DNA of 64,000 nucleotides from NCBI RefSeq assembly GCF_902499075.1, contig NZ_CABVPP010000019.1:35124-99123 (forward strand), given 5' to 3'. The stretch is from Burkholderia pseudomultivorans (GTDB lineage Bacteria; Pseudomonadota; Gammaproteobacteria; Burkholderiales; Burkholderiaceae). Of this stretch, positions 28,801-36,454 are shown piece after piece; position 1 is the first letter of the stretch, and each line of letters starts with the position of its first letter. The notes beneath the pieces were generated by a model. That model worked only from the letters and a program-made list of their open reading frames with translations, made no database searches and had not been told where the DNA came from. The position numbers and the translations under genes were made by a program.

Positions 28801-29020
28801 CGCCGTTGATCTGCTCTTCGAGCGGCGACGCGACCGTCTCGGCGATCACCTTCGGGTTCGCGCCCGGGTACTGCGCCTTCACGATCACCGAAGGCGGCAC
28901 GACTTCCGGATATTCCGAAATCGGCAGCAGGAACATCGCGATCACCCCGCCGAGCAGGATGATCACCGATAGGACTCCTGCGAAGATGGGCCGGTCGATA
29001 AAGAATTTGGAAATGTTCAT
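25820..29020 (-). CDS. ceoB: RND multidrug efflux pump CeoB (HAE1 family)
   Basis: 1066-residue inner-membrane drug:proton antiporter. It begins MNISKFFIDRPIFAGVLSV, has the proton-relay acidic pair in TM4 (GIVVDDAIVVVENVERN), large periplasmic loops after TM1 and TM7, and ends with a short cytoplasmic tail. It is closest to MexF/OqxB/BpeF. The Ceo pump exports chloramphenicol, trimethoprim, fluoroquinolones and salicylate in B. cenocepacia. Only 10 bp separate it from opcM. The opposite strand is open over almost the whole gene, an effect of composition. Confidence 0.95.
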   Translation of the reverse strand: MNISKFFIDRPIFAGVLSVIILLGGVIAMFLLPISEYPEVVPPSVIVKAQYPGANPKVIAETVASPLEEQINGVEDMLYMQSQANSDGNMTITVTFKLGTDPDKATQLVQNRVNQALPRLPEDVQRLGITTVKSSPTLTMVVHLISPDNRYDMTYLRNYALINVKDRLSRIQGVGQVQLWGSGDYAMRVWLDPQKVAQRGLSAEDVVQAIREQNVQVAAGVIGASPSLPGTPLQLSVNARGRLQTEDEFGDIVVKTTPDGGVTHLRDIARIQLDASEYGLRSLLDNKPAVAMAINQSPGANSLQISDEVRKTMAELKQDMPAGVDYKIVYDPTQFVRSSIKAVVHTLLEAIALVVIVVIVFLQTWRASIIPLIAVPVSIVGTFSLLLGFGYSINALSLFGMVLAIGIVVDDAIVVVENVERNIESGMSARQATYKAMQEVSGPIIAIALTLVAVFVPLAFMSGLTGQFYKQFAMTIAISTVISAFNSLTLSPALSAILLKGHGDKEDWLTRVMNRVLGGFFRRFNKVFHRGAENYGRGVRGVLSRKTLMLAVYLVLVGATVLVSKVVPGGFVPAQDKEYLIAFAQLPNGASLDRTEKVIRDMGSIALKQPGVESAVAFPGLSVNGFTNSSSAGIVFVTLKPFAERHGKALSAGAIAGALNQKYGAIKDSFVAVFPPPPVLGLGTLGGFKMQVEDRGAVGYARLADATNDFIKRAQQAPELGPLFTSYQINVPQLNVDLDRVKAKQLGVSVTDVFNTMQVYLGSLYVNDFNRFGRVYQVRVQADAPFRQRADDILQLKTRNDKGEMVPLSSLVTVTPTFGPEMVVRYNGYTAADINGGPAPGFSSGQAQAAIERIAHETLPRGVRFEWTDLTYQQILAGDSAMWVFPISVLLVFLVLAALYESLTLPLAVILIVPMSILSALTGVWLTHGDNNIFTQIGLMVLVGLSAKNAILIVEFARELEHDGRTPLEAAIEASRLRLRPILMTSIAFIMGVVPLVTSTGAGAEMRHAMGIAVFFGMLGVTLFGLMLTPVFYVVLRTLAGGKIHVAGKDSAGYGVPAQGVPASDA

Positions 29021-29065
29021 GGATGGCTCTGTCTGGTTGAACGCGAATGCGTCGCGGCGGGCCGC

Positions 29066-30283
29066 TTACGAATCCGCCTTCGCCGTTGCGGCCGGCTTCG
29101 CGTTGTCCGCGAGCGGCGCGGACGGCGCATCGCCGCCCGACATCGGGACCATGTGCGGCTTCACCTGCTCGCCGGGCCGCACGCGCTGCGTGCCATTGAC
29201 GATCACGCGGTCGCCGGCGGCCAGCCCGCTCACGATCACGCGCTGGTTGCCGTGCTGCATGCCCTGCTGCACTTCGCGATACGACACGCGGCCCTGCGCA
29301 TCGACGACGAACACGAACTTCTTGTCCTGGTCGGTGTTGATCGCCGCGTCGTCGACCAGCAGCGCCTGGTGCGGCGCACTGCCGCCGACCTTCACGCGCG
29401 CATACAGGCCGGGGACCAGCGCGCCGTCCGCATTGTCGAAACGCGCGCGCACGCGGATCGTTCCCGACGACGTGTCGAGCCGGTTGTCGACCGAGTCGAT
29501 CACGCCGCTGCGCGAGTAGCCGGTCTCGTTCGCGAGGCCGAGTTCGACCGGCACCTTGCGGCCGTCGCGCGCGCCGTTGATGTATTGCAGGTAGGTCTGC
29601 TCGTCCGCGTCGAACGATGCGTAGATCGGCGACACCGACACCAGCGTCGTCAGCGGCGCGGCCGATGCGCCGGCCGACACGACGTTGCCGACCGTGATTT
29701 CCGCGCGCGACACGCGCCCCGACACCGGCGCGGTGATTCGCGTGTAGCCGAGGTTGATGCGCGCGGTTTCGAGCGCGGCTTCGGCCGCCTTCAGGTTCGC
29801 GGTTGCTTCGCGCGCCGCGTTCTGCTTCTCGTCGAAATCGCGCTTCGCGATCGCGTTGTCGCCGATCAGCCGCTGCGCGCGCTGCCAGTCGGTCTGCGCG
29901 TAGCCGTTGCGCGCCTGCGCGGCCGCGAGCTGCGCGGCCGCGCGGTCGACTTCCGCCTGATACGGGCGCGGATCGATCACGAACAGCACGTCGCCCTTCT
30001 TCACGAGCGCGCCGTCCTTGAAGTTCACTGCGACGATCGTGCCCGACACCTGCGGGCGCACGTCGACTTTCTCGACCGCTTCGAGGCGGCCCGAATAGCT
30101 TTGCCAGTCGGTCACGGTCTGCGGCACGACGGCCGCGACGTCGACTTCCGGCAGCGGGGCGGCGGCCTTCTCGGGTGCGTTCGCGTTGACGCGCATCGCG
30201 CCGAACGTCCCGAGGCCGACGACGGCAAGCGTCACGATCGCCGCTGTCGCGATGCGTGAACGGGAGGTGCGTAGGATGGCCAT
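29066..30283 (-). CDS. ceoA: RND periplasmic adaptor CeoA
   Basis: 405-residue membrane fusion protein. An N-terminal hydrophobic anchor is followed by the lipoyl half-motif around DVRPQVSGTIVAVNFKDGALVKKGD, a helical hairpin (residues about 105-170), the second half-motif ITAPVSGRVSRAEITVG and beta-barrel and membrane-proximal domains. It bridges CeoB and OpcM. The signal region has no clear lipobox cysteine, so an uncleaved anchor or type I signal is more likely than a lipoprotein. The gap to ceoB is 45 bp. Confidence 0.94.
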   Translation of the reverse strand: MAILRTSRSRIATAAIVTLAVVGLGTFGAMRVNANAPEKAAAPLPEVDVAAVVPQTVTDWQSYSGRLEAVEKVDVRPQVSGTIVAVNFKDGALVKKGDVLFVIDPRPYQAEVDRAAAQLAAAQARNGYAQTDWQRAQRLIGDNAIAKRDFDEKQNAAREATANLKAAEAALETARINLGYTRITAPVSGRVSRAEITVGNVVSAGASAAPLTTLVSVSPIYASFDADEQTYLQYINGARDGRKVPVELGLANETGYSRSGVIDSVDNRLDTSSGTIRVRARFDNADGALVPGLYARVKVGGSAPHQALLVDDAAINTDQDKKFVFVVDAQGRVSYREVQQGMQHGNQRVIVSGLAAGDRVIVNGTQRVRPGEQVKPHMVPMSGGDAPSAPLADNAKPAATAKADS

Positions 30284-30314
30284 ATGGATCTCCAGTAAGC
30301 GTGGATTGGATTGG

Positions 30315-31175
30315 TTATTCGTTGCGGTTCGGCTGGCGCGCCTGGAAGCGGCACTGGAAGAAGCGCACGGCCTCTTCGAACGCGGCTTCGTGGGTCGCGA
30401 GCGCGGCGTGCGTGACGTCCGGATAGCGGATCACCTGCGTCAGCACGCCCGACGAGATCAGGCAGCCCGCGTATTTCTCCGCTTCCACATGCAGCACGTC
30501 GTTCTGTGCGGTGACGACGAGCGTCGGCGGCAAGCCCGCGAGGCGCGACGATTCGAGCGGCGCCGCATACGGATGCATGCGCTGCGCCGCCTCGGGCAGA
30601 TACGCGCGATAGCATGCCGCGCATTCGCGCGGCGTGATGTCGGACGCGAGGCGGTCGGCATCGCCGATGCGCGTCATGCTCGGGTCGAGCATCGGCCCGA
30701 ACAGCGCCTGCGCGACGATCGACACTTCGCCGCGGTCGCGCGCGATGAACGCGAGACAGTTCGCGAGCTGGCCGCCCGCATCGTGTCCGGCGACGCCGAT
30801 CTTCTTCGGGTTGCCGCCGAACGCGCGCGCACGCGTCGCGGCCCACACCGCCGCGCGATACGCATCCTCCGGCGCGGCCGGAAACGGGAACGCCGGCGCC
30901 AGCGAATAATCGACCGACACTACGAGCGCCGGTAAGCGTTCTGCTAAAAAGCGCGCGGCAAAATCGGCGTCTTCGAGCGTGCCGCGCACGAAGCCGCCGC
31001 CGTGGAAGTAAAGCACTACTGGCAACCCGGTCTTGTCCGCGCGGCGATAAACGCGCAGTGCGATGTCCTGCGCGTAGCCGGGGATTTCCACCTCGGCGAC
31101 CGTCAGCGCCGCGCCGGGCCTGGCTTCGGCGGGCAGCGCTGCCTGCAGGAATTTGCTGAATTCGGAAGCGTCCAT
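30315..31175 (-). CDS. llpE: Alpha/beta hydrolase LlpE (lipase-like protein of the Ceo operon)
   Basis: 286-residue hydrolase of the hormone-sensitive lipase group. The oxyanion motif is LYFHGGGFVRG and a GHDAG nucleophile elbow is present. In GHDAGG the residue normally occupied by Ser is Asp, so catalysis may be lost or changed. The C-terminal His is expected near DVTHAAL. The ATG at 31175 is preferred; an ATG at 31256 would run coding sequence through the ceoR promoter. It is the first gene of the efflux operon, as in bpeEF-oprC. Its role in efflux is unknown. Confidence 0.88.
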   Translation of the reverse strand: MDASEFSKFLQAALPAEARPGAALTVAEVEIPGYAQDIALRVYRRADKTGLPVVLYFHGGGFVRGTLEDADFAARFLAERLPALVVSVDYSLAPAFPFPAAPEDAYRAAVWAATRARAFGGNPKKIGVAGHDAGGQLANCLAFIARDRGEVSIVAQALFGPMLDPSMTRIGDADRLASDITPRECAACYRAYLPEAAQRMHPYAAPLESSRLAGLPPTLVVTAQNDVLHVEAEKYAGCLISSGVLTQVIRYPDVTHAALATHEAAFEEAVRFFQCRFQARQPNRNE

Positions 31176-31240
31176 GACGATGCAGCATCCATTTCGAGAT
31201 GGAACGAATTCTGGGTCCGGCAGACATTGGGATAAATGCC

Positions 31241-31246
31241 TATAAT
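31241..31246 (+). promoter_or_regulatory. -10 hexamer (TATAAT) in the ceoR/llpE divergent region
   Basis: A perfect TATAAT lies in the intergenic region on the ceoR strand. No good -35 is found at 16-18 bp, which suggests activator dependence. The region between 31176 and 31348 is AT-rich and holds both divergent promoters; the CeoR binding site should lie here. Confidence 0.4.
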
Positions 31247-31278
31247 CCGGCAACACAATTCAACGCCCCCGAACAATC

Positions 31279-31315
31279 AGAGGCTGCGTTGCCTACGAGG
31301 CGGCGCAGCCTCTTT
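31279..31315 (+). terminator. Hairpin in the ceoR 5' leader, attenuator-like
   Basis: AGAGGCTGCG (31279-31288) pairs perfectly with CGCAGCCTCT (31304-31313), with an inner GCCT-ACG-AGGC stem. It is followed by a short TTTGTT run. It lies after the TATAAT and about 35 bp before the ceoR start, so it would be in the leader RNA. A role as attenuator or stability element is inferred. Confidence 0.5.
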
Positions 31316-31348
31316 GTTCCGGCGGCTCATTAGATTGCGGAGGTTGTG

Positions 31349-32353
31349 ATGGACCGGCTTCAGGCCATGCAGGTGTTTACTCGCGTCGTCGATACAAGCA
31401 GCTTCACCAAAGCAGCAGAAACGCTCAGCCTGCCGCGGGCGTCCGTCACGACGATCATCCAGAATCTCGAAGCATTCCTCGGCGTGCGGCTGATGCACCG
31501 GACCACGCGCCGGCTGTCGCTGACGCCCGACGGCGCCGCGTACTACGAACGCTGCGTGCGGATCCTCGCGGACGTCGAGGAAACCGAGGCGAGCTTCCAG
31601 AACAACAACCGGAAGCCGCACGGAAAGTTGCGTATCGACATGCCCGGCTCGATCGGACGGCTGCTCGTCATTCCTTCGCTGTGCGAATTCCACACGCGCT
31701 ATCCGGACATCGATCTGCAGCTGGGTCTGTCCGACCGTCCGGTCGACCTGCTGCAGGAAGGCGTCGACTGCGTGATCCGCGTCGGTGCGCTGCAGGACTC
31801 GTCGCTCGTCGCGCGCCGCGTCGGCCTGTTCGAGGGCGTGACGGTCGCGTCGCCCGACTATCTCGAACGGCATGGCGAGCCGCAGACCATCGAGGACCTG
31901 AACGACCACAAGGCCGTCAACTATTTCTCGAGCCGCACGGGACGCACGATCGACTGGTCGTTCCTGATCGACGGCAAGGAAACCGAGGTCAAGATGAACG
32001 GCATCGTGTCGGTCAACGATGCGGATGCGTACGTGACCTGCGGGCTCGAAGGCTTCGGGCTGATCCAGCCGCCGCTGTTCATGGTGCTGCCGCACCTGCG
32101 CGAAGGCCGGCTCAAGGAAGTGCTGCCCGGCATCAAGCCGCTGCCGATGCCGATCTCGGTCGTGTATCCGCACAGCCGCCACCTGTCGCCGAAGGTGCGC
32201 GTGTTCGTCGACTGGATCGCCGAAGTATTCGACCGCTGCCCGCTGCTGAGCGGCAAGGGCTGCCTCGACGCGACGTGCAGCAAGCGCACGTTCGAGGAAG
32301 CCGAACGCGCGCCGGCGCTCGATACGCCGGTGATCAACGAGTGGGTCGCCTGA
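31349..32353 (+). CDS. ceoR: LysR-family regulator CeoR
   Basis: 334-residue LysR protein with N-terminal helix-turn-helix (DRLQAMQVFTRVVDTSSFTKAAETLSLPRASVTT) and effector domain (about residues 90-300), plus a 30-residue tail. GGAGG at 31339-31343 fits the ATG at 31349 rather than the GTG at 31346. Divergent from llpE-ceoAB-opcM, it corresponds to CeoR/BpeT, which activates the pump in response to salicylate-like compounds. Confidence 0.92.
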   Translation: MDRLQAMQVFTRVVDTSSFTKAAETLSLPRASVTTIIQNLEAFLGVRLMHRTTRRLSLTPDGAAYYERCVRILADVEETEASFQNNNRKPHGKLRIDMPGSIGRLLVIPSLCEFHTRYPDIDLQLGLSDRPVDLLQEGVDCVIRVGALQDSSLVARRVGLFEGVTVASPDYLERHGEPQTIEDLNDHKAVNYFSSRTGRTIDWSFLIDGKETEVKMNGIVSVNDADAYVTCGLEGFGLIQPPLFMVLPHLREGRLKEVLPGIKPLPMPISVVYPHSRHLSPKVRVFVDWIAEVFDRCPLLSGKGCLDATCSKRTFEEAERAPALDTPVINEWVA

Positions 32354-32711
32354 TCCGCTGAGCCGCGCGTCCGACGCGCGCGTCCCCTGCGCGGCGCACG
32401 GGCTGTCCGGTCCGTGCGCCGCATCGCTTTCGCACTGCATGCGCGTACCGCCGCGCCTGCATCCTTCCTGAATCCGCAGCACACCTTTGTGTCGCGCGCG
32501 GCCAATCGCGCAGCGCGCACCGCGCAGCCGGCCCGACATCGGCGCAAGCCCCGCGCGATGCGGCTTCCGACGGTTTTCGAATACCCGCGCCGGCCGTGCG
32601 GATGACGATTGTTCCTCTGAGACGACAATTCAATTCGCGTCGGCGGCATTTATCGCGACGGATCGGACACCTAGAGTAAACCCTGTAGCGCACACGTTGC
32701 GCATCAAACGA
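32354..32711. other. Non-coding spacer with ceoR terminator hairpin
   Basis: No gene is supported. GCGGCGCACGG (32391-32401) and CCGTGCGCCGC (32412-32422) form a perfect 11-bp stem with a 10-nt loop, 38 bp after the ceoR stop, a probable terminator without a U-tract. The remaining sequence turns AT-richer near 32600-32660, where the promoter of the DUF4148 gene is expected. Confidence 0.5.
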
Positions 32712-32752
32712 GTCCCGTCCGACGACGGGACCGGGGCCGGCGCGAAAGCGCC
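32712..32752 (+). promoter_or_regulatory. Two stable leader hairpins upstream of the DUF4148 gene
   Basis: GTCCCGTC (32712-32719) pairs with GACGGGAC (32724-32731), loop CGAC. GGCGC (32739-32743) pairs with GCGCC (32748-32752) around a GAAA tetraloop. Both lie just before the ribosome binding site AGGAG (32767-32771) and would form in the mRNA leader. Confidence 0.45.
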
Positions 32753-32778
32753 GACTCCGCCGATACAGGAGTGATGTC

Positions 32779-33072
32779 ATGAACCGCCGCAATCTTCTTT
32801 CCGCCGTCGCCCTGGCGCTCGCCGTGTCCGCACCGGCCTTCGCCGATACGTCCGCACCGCATGCCGGCGACTACGGCAACACGTCGTGGTACTCGCAGCA
32901 CAACGGCCCGCGCACGCGCGCCGAAGTCAACGCGGAAGTCGAGCAGGCACGCCGCGACGGCACGCTCGCTTACCTGCGCAAGGCGACGTCGTATCCGCAG
33001 GGACTCGAACTGGCACAGGGCCCGTATCGCCCGACGCCGGAAGGCAACCAGCTCGCAGGCGCAGGCCGGTAA
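32779..33072 (+). CDS. DUF4148 domain exported protein
   Basis: 97-residue protein with a clear signal peptide (MNRRNLLSAVALALAVSAPAFA, predicted cleavage after AFA). The mature part, TRAEVNAEVEQARRDGTLAYLRKATSYP, matches DUF4148, small periplasmic proteins abundant in Burkholderia and of unknown function. AGGAG at 32767-32771 precedes the ATG by 7 nt. Confidence 0.88.
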   Translation: MNRRNLLSAVALALAVSAPAFADTSAPHAGDYGNTSWYSQHNGPRTRAEVNAEVEQARRDGTLAYLRKATSYPQGLELAQGPYRPTPEGNQLAGAGR

Positions 33073-33151
33073 ACGCGTCACGCCGCGCAGCGGGCGAACC
33101 CGCGCGCGGCGTGGCGACGACGACTCAATCAGTTAGTTGCTGGAGCAGATG

Positions 33152-33241
33152 ATGAACGATCAACTTCCTTCGCCGCTCGACCATTGGGACGACAGCACGC
33201 CGGTCTGGACGCCGTTCCGCTCGGCCCCGCGATCGCATTGA
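33152..33241 (+). CDS. Possible 29-residue small protein
   Basis: Short frame MNDQLPSPLDHWDDSTPVW to RSH, with TGGAG about 7 nt upstream, 80 bp after the DUF4148 gene. It is acidic in the middle and has no signal or membrane segment. A tandem ATG at 33149 is possible. I do not recognise it; it may be a genuine small protein or the surviving start of a lost gene. Confidence 0.3.
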   Translation: MNDQLPSPLDHWDDSTPVWTPFRSAPRSH

Positions 33242-33269
33242 CCGGCGCGGCCGAACGTCCGGCCGGCCT

Positions 33270-34343
33270 TCAGCGGCGCGGCACGCCGTCGCGCCACTCG
33301 CCCCAGTGCGTGACGATCTCCTGCACCAGCGGATTGCCCGCGCGGTACAGGTTTTCGGTCGCCGGCGCGAAGCCGCCCTGGTCCGCGTAGTTCAGCAGGT
33401 TGTCGGCGCTCGTCTGTCCGTCGTACGGCCGGTCGAAATCCGAACCGGTGCGCAGCACCGCGACGCGCGACAGGTCGACCCGCTTCACGCTCGCCGCGCG
33501 CTTGAGCGCTTCGTAGGTCGCGTTGTCTTCCTGCGCGGTCATGCAGTACGTGCCCTTGCCGTCCGTCAGGATCTTGGTCCACTGACGCGCGCGCTCGCCG
33601 ATCAGCGTGCCGGAGAACCACGTGTTGCCGGATGACGTGTCGCACTGGATCACCGTCGGCGGCCGGTTCGCAGGCGCGTAGGTGAACTTCGCGCGCGCGG
33701 CCTGCGCCTGCGCGCTGTCGGCGAGCACGACGTTGCGCGACAGCGCATACGCGGCGTCGGCCAGCTTCGGGTTGAGCTGGAACACCTCGGTGCGATAGTC
33801 GAGCGGCGGCTTGTCGTTCGGGCTCTTCGTGTTGATGCCGAGATAGCCGGTGTTCCAGCCGGCGGGAATCTCGCGCGCGTCGAGCTCCCATTGCAGGCTG
33901 AAATCGACGAGATACTTCGACCACGCGGCGGAGCCGACCGTGCCTTGCGCCGGATCGACGCCCGCGATGCCGGAGACCAGGAAGTAGGTGTGCCGCAGGT
34001 CGAAGCGCTGCGAGAACGTCAGCGCCATGATCGTCGACGCGGCGTTCGCATAGCCCATGCCGGTCGTCACCACGCACACGTCCTGCTTGTTGCAGTGTAC
34101 GTTCGGGTAGTCGGGCGACAGGCCCGGCACGGCGATGTCGCGCCACGGACCGATCCGGTCGAGCCAGGCCTGGCCTTCCGGCCCGAACATCGTGATGATC
34201 ATGACCTTGACCGGGCGGCCCTGTGCGCCGGTCTCGGCGAAGGCATTGCCTGCGTTGCCCTGGTTATCCTGCGCAATCGACGGCGCGGTCGCACAGGCCG
34301 CCAGCGAGAAGGCGGCGGCGGAAAGTATCGAGCGAGTCAGCAT
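33270..34343 (-). CDS. Purine nucleoside permease (NUP)-family lipoprotein
   Basis: 357-residue protein of the NUP family (Pfam NUP), named after a yeast permease but related in fold to nucleoside phosphorylases (VKVMIITMFGPEGQAW, VCVVTTGMGYANAASTIMAL, FLVSGIAGVDPAQGTVGSAAW, VLRTGSDFDRP). The signal peptide ends in LAAC with Cys17, indicating a lipoprotein. AAGGAA lies 6 nt before the ATG at 34343; a much longer reading upstream has no support. A role in periplasmic nucleoside handling is plausible but unproven in bacteria. Confidence 0.88.
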   Translation of the reverse strand: MLTRSILSAAAFSLAACATAPSIAQDNQGNAGNAFAETGAQGRPVKVMIITMFGPEGQAWLDRIGPWRDIAVPGLSPDYPNVHCNKQDVCVVTTGMGYANAASTIMALTFSQRFDLRHTYFLVSGIAGVDPAQGTVGSAAWSKYLVDFSLQWELDAREIPAGWNTGYLGINTKSPNDKPPLDYRTEVFQLNPKLADAAYALSRNVVLADSAQAQAARAKFTYAPANRPPTVIQCDTSSGNTWFSGTLIGERARQWTKILTDGKGTYCMTAQEDNATYEALKRAASVKRVDLSRVAVLRTGSDFDRPYDGQTSADNLLNYADQGGFAPATENLYRAGNPLVQEIVTHWGEWRDGVPRR

Positions 34344-34618
34344 CGGCGTTCCTTGTTTCGGTGATGTTGGGTGAGAACGGCTCTCGGAGACTGCGCGACC
34401 GAGTATAGAACGCGCGTGCGCGACACGGAACCCGACTACGAAACGCCGGGGCGGGTTTCGACGCGCTCGGTGCGGCATCGCACATGAAGGGACGCGAGGC
34501 GGTCTGCGCCTGTATCGCGCGGCGCATCGATCGACAACGTCAGGAATGCTATTCGATCCGCCGACGCACCGAACCGGCGCAATCGGCGGGCCACGGCCCG
34601 CGCATCGCAAAGCCGCCG

Positions 34619-35209
34619 CTACAACCGCGCCAGCGCCGCGACGCCGTAACCGAGCACGACGAGCGCCGCGACCACGTGGCTCGCGGCCAGCAGCGCCGGC
34701 GACTTCACGACGCGGCCGATCGCGCTGCCGCCGAACGCGAACACCAGCTGCCCCGTGAGGCTGCCGACGAACACGCACGCGGCACCGGTCAGCCAGTGCC
34801 GGTGCGTGGCCGCGGCGGCCGTCGCGTAACCGTAGAACAGCAGGATCGTCAGCGGGTTCGCGAGCGTGACGAAGAACATCGACATGAACGGTCGATCGCC
34901 CGGCGGCCGTGCATCGCCGTCGAGCGTGCGGCGGCGATCGCGCAGCGCGTGCCACAGCATCCGCGCGCCCATCGCGAGCAGCACGAGTGCGCCGACGAGG
35001 CGAAACAGCGACAGGTGCGCGGCCAGCGTGCTCGCCAGCACCGCGCCGATCGTAAACGCGACCACCGCGTAGCAGCCGTCGGCGGTCGCGACGCCGACGG
35101 CCGCGCGCACGCCGCTCGCGGTGCCGGCGCGCATCCCGTAGTTCGCGATCATCAGCGCGACGGGCCCGACCGACAGCGCGATCATCAGCCCGAACAGGTA
35201 ATCGTTCAT
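34619..35209 (-). CDS. LysE-family exporter
   Basis: 196-residue membrane protein with about six hydrophobic segments and the LysE/RhtB N-terminal pattern, here shortened (LFGLMIALSVGPVALMIANYGMRAG), and FFVTLANPLTILLFYGY in the middle. The family exports amino acids or related metabolites. The start is the ATG at 35209; a longer form with 16 extra residues is less likely. It lies 70 bp downstream of selD on the same strand and may be co-transcribed. Substrate unknown. Confidence 0.85.
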   Translation of the reverse strand: MNDYLFGLMIALSVGPVALMIANYGMRAGTASGVRAAVGVATADGCYAVVAFTIGAVLASTLAAHLSLFRLVGALVLLAMGARMLWHALRDRRRTLDGDARPPGDRPFMSMFFVTLANPLTILLFYGYATAAAATHRHWLTGAACVFVGSLTGQLVFAFGGSAIGRVVKSPALLAASHVVAALVVLGYGVAALARL

Positions 35210-35279
35210 CGGTCGTCGATGCCCTCGAGGGAAGGCATCGATTCTAGCGGCCGCCAAAAAGCGCGCGTGAAAATTCGCG

Positions 35280-36344
35280 TCAGGCCACGTCGACGCGCGC
35301 GGGGCCGTCCGTCATCTCGCCGATCACGGCCGCGCGGTCGAAGCCGTCCGCGCGGAAGCAGGCCAGCACGTCCTCGACCGCGTCGGGCGTGCACGCCACG
35401 AGCAGGCCGCCCGAGGTCTGCGGATCCGTCAGCAGCGCCTGCGCGACGGGCGGCAAACCATCCGCCAGCCGCACGTCCGCGCCGTACGCGGCCCAGTTGC
35501 GCCCCGACGCGCCGGTGAACACGCCATCGGCGACGAACGTCTCGACGCCCGCGAGCCACGGCAGCGATGCGTAGTGCACGCGCGCGGTCAGCCCTGCGCC
35601 GCGCGCCAGTTCGAGCGTATGGCCGAGCAACCCGAAGCCCGTCACGTCGGTCAGCGCATGCACGCCCGGCAGCGCGGCAAGCTCGGCGCCCGGCCGGTTC
35701 AGCTTGGTGGTCGTCGCGACCATCTGCGCGTAGCCGGCGTCGTCGAGCTGGTTCTTCTTCAGCGCCGCCGACAACACGCCGACGCCGAGCGGCTTGCCGA
35801 GCACGAGCACGTCGCCCGCGCGCGCGGCCGCGTTGCGCTTCACGCGCGACGGGTGCACGACGCCGAGCGCCGCCAGCCCGTAGATCGGTTCGACCGAGTC
35901 GATCGAGTGACCGCCCGCGACCGGAATGCCCGCGTCCGCACACACCGCTTCGCCGCCGCGCAGCACGGCCGCGATCGTCTCGTGCGGCAGCACGTTGATC
36001 GGCATCCCGACCAGCGCGAGCGCGAGGATCGGCTTGCCGCCCATCGCATAGACATCGGACAGCGCGTTGGTCGCCGCGATGCGGCCGAAGTCGAACGGAT
36101 CGTCGACGATCGGCATGAAGAAGTCGGTCGTCGCGACGATCGCCTGCTCGTCGTTCAGACGGTACACGGCCGCATCGTCGGACGTCTCGGTGCCGACCAG
36201 CAGGTCCGGGAACAGTGCGGGCGGCGTCGCGCGCTTCAGCAGCTCGGACAGCACGCCCGGCGCGATCTTGCAGCCGCAGCCGCCGCCATGCGACAGGCTC
36301 GTGAGGCGCGGAACGGCGGGCGGGGCTTGGGTGGCTTCGGTCAT
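35280..36344 (-). CDS. selD: Selenide, water dikinase SelD
   Basis: 354-residue enzyme making selenophosphate from selenide and ATP, the selenium donor for selenocysteine and 2-selenouridine tRNA. The active motif GGGCGCK is present with Cys23 and Lys26; it is a cysteine, not selenocysteine, form. DDAAVYRL, TTDFFMPIVDD and the C-terminal TDPQTSGGLLV are standard. GGA sits 8 nt before the ATG at 36344; a start 9 nt earlier (36353) is also possible. No selA, selB or mnmH gene lies in the window. Confidence 0.95.
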   Translation of the reverse strand: MTEATQAPPAVPRLTSLSHGGGCGCKIAPGVLSELLKRATPPALFPDLLVGTETSDDAAVYRLNDEQAIVATTDFFMPIVDDPFDFGRIAATNALSDVYAMGGKPILALALVGMPINVLPHETIAAVLRGGEAVCADAGIPVAGGHSIDSVEPIYGLAALGVVHPSRVKRNAAARAGDVLVLGKPLGVGVLSAALKKNQLDDAGYAQMVATTTKLNRPGAELAALPGVHALTDVTGFGLLGHTLELARGAGLTARVHYASLPWLAGVETFVADGVFTGASGRNWAAYGADVRLADGLPPVAQALLTDPQTSGGLLVACTPDAVEDVLACFRADGFDRAAVIGEMTDGPARVDVA

Positions 36345-36454
36345 GGTCGGCATCCGGTGAATAACAACACGCCATTATCGACAATTCCGTGCAGGCGCGC
36401 CCGATACCCGCATAATGGCCGCGCGCCCTCTCCCGCCCCCGTCAACCCGTTCCC

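Noticed and set aside
25748-28972. 1074-codon open frame on the plus strand opposite ceoB
   Set aside because: Arg/His/Glu/Asp-rich, non-protein-like composition. The minus strand encodes a complete RND pump with all family motifs. It is a codon-bias shadow.
34580-34612. GCGGGCC/GGCCCGC inverted repeat after the LysE gene
   Set aside because: The two-base spacing is too tight and there is no U-tract, so a terminator call was not supported.
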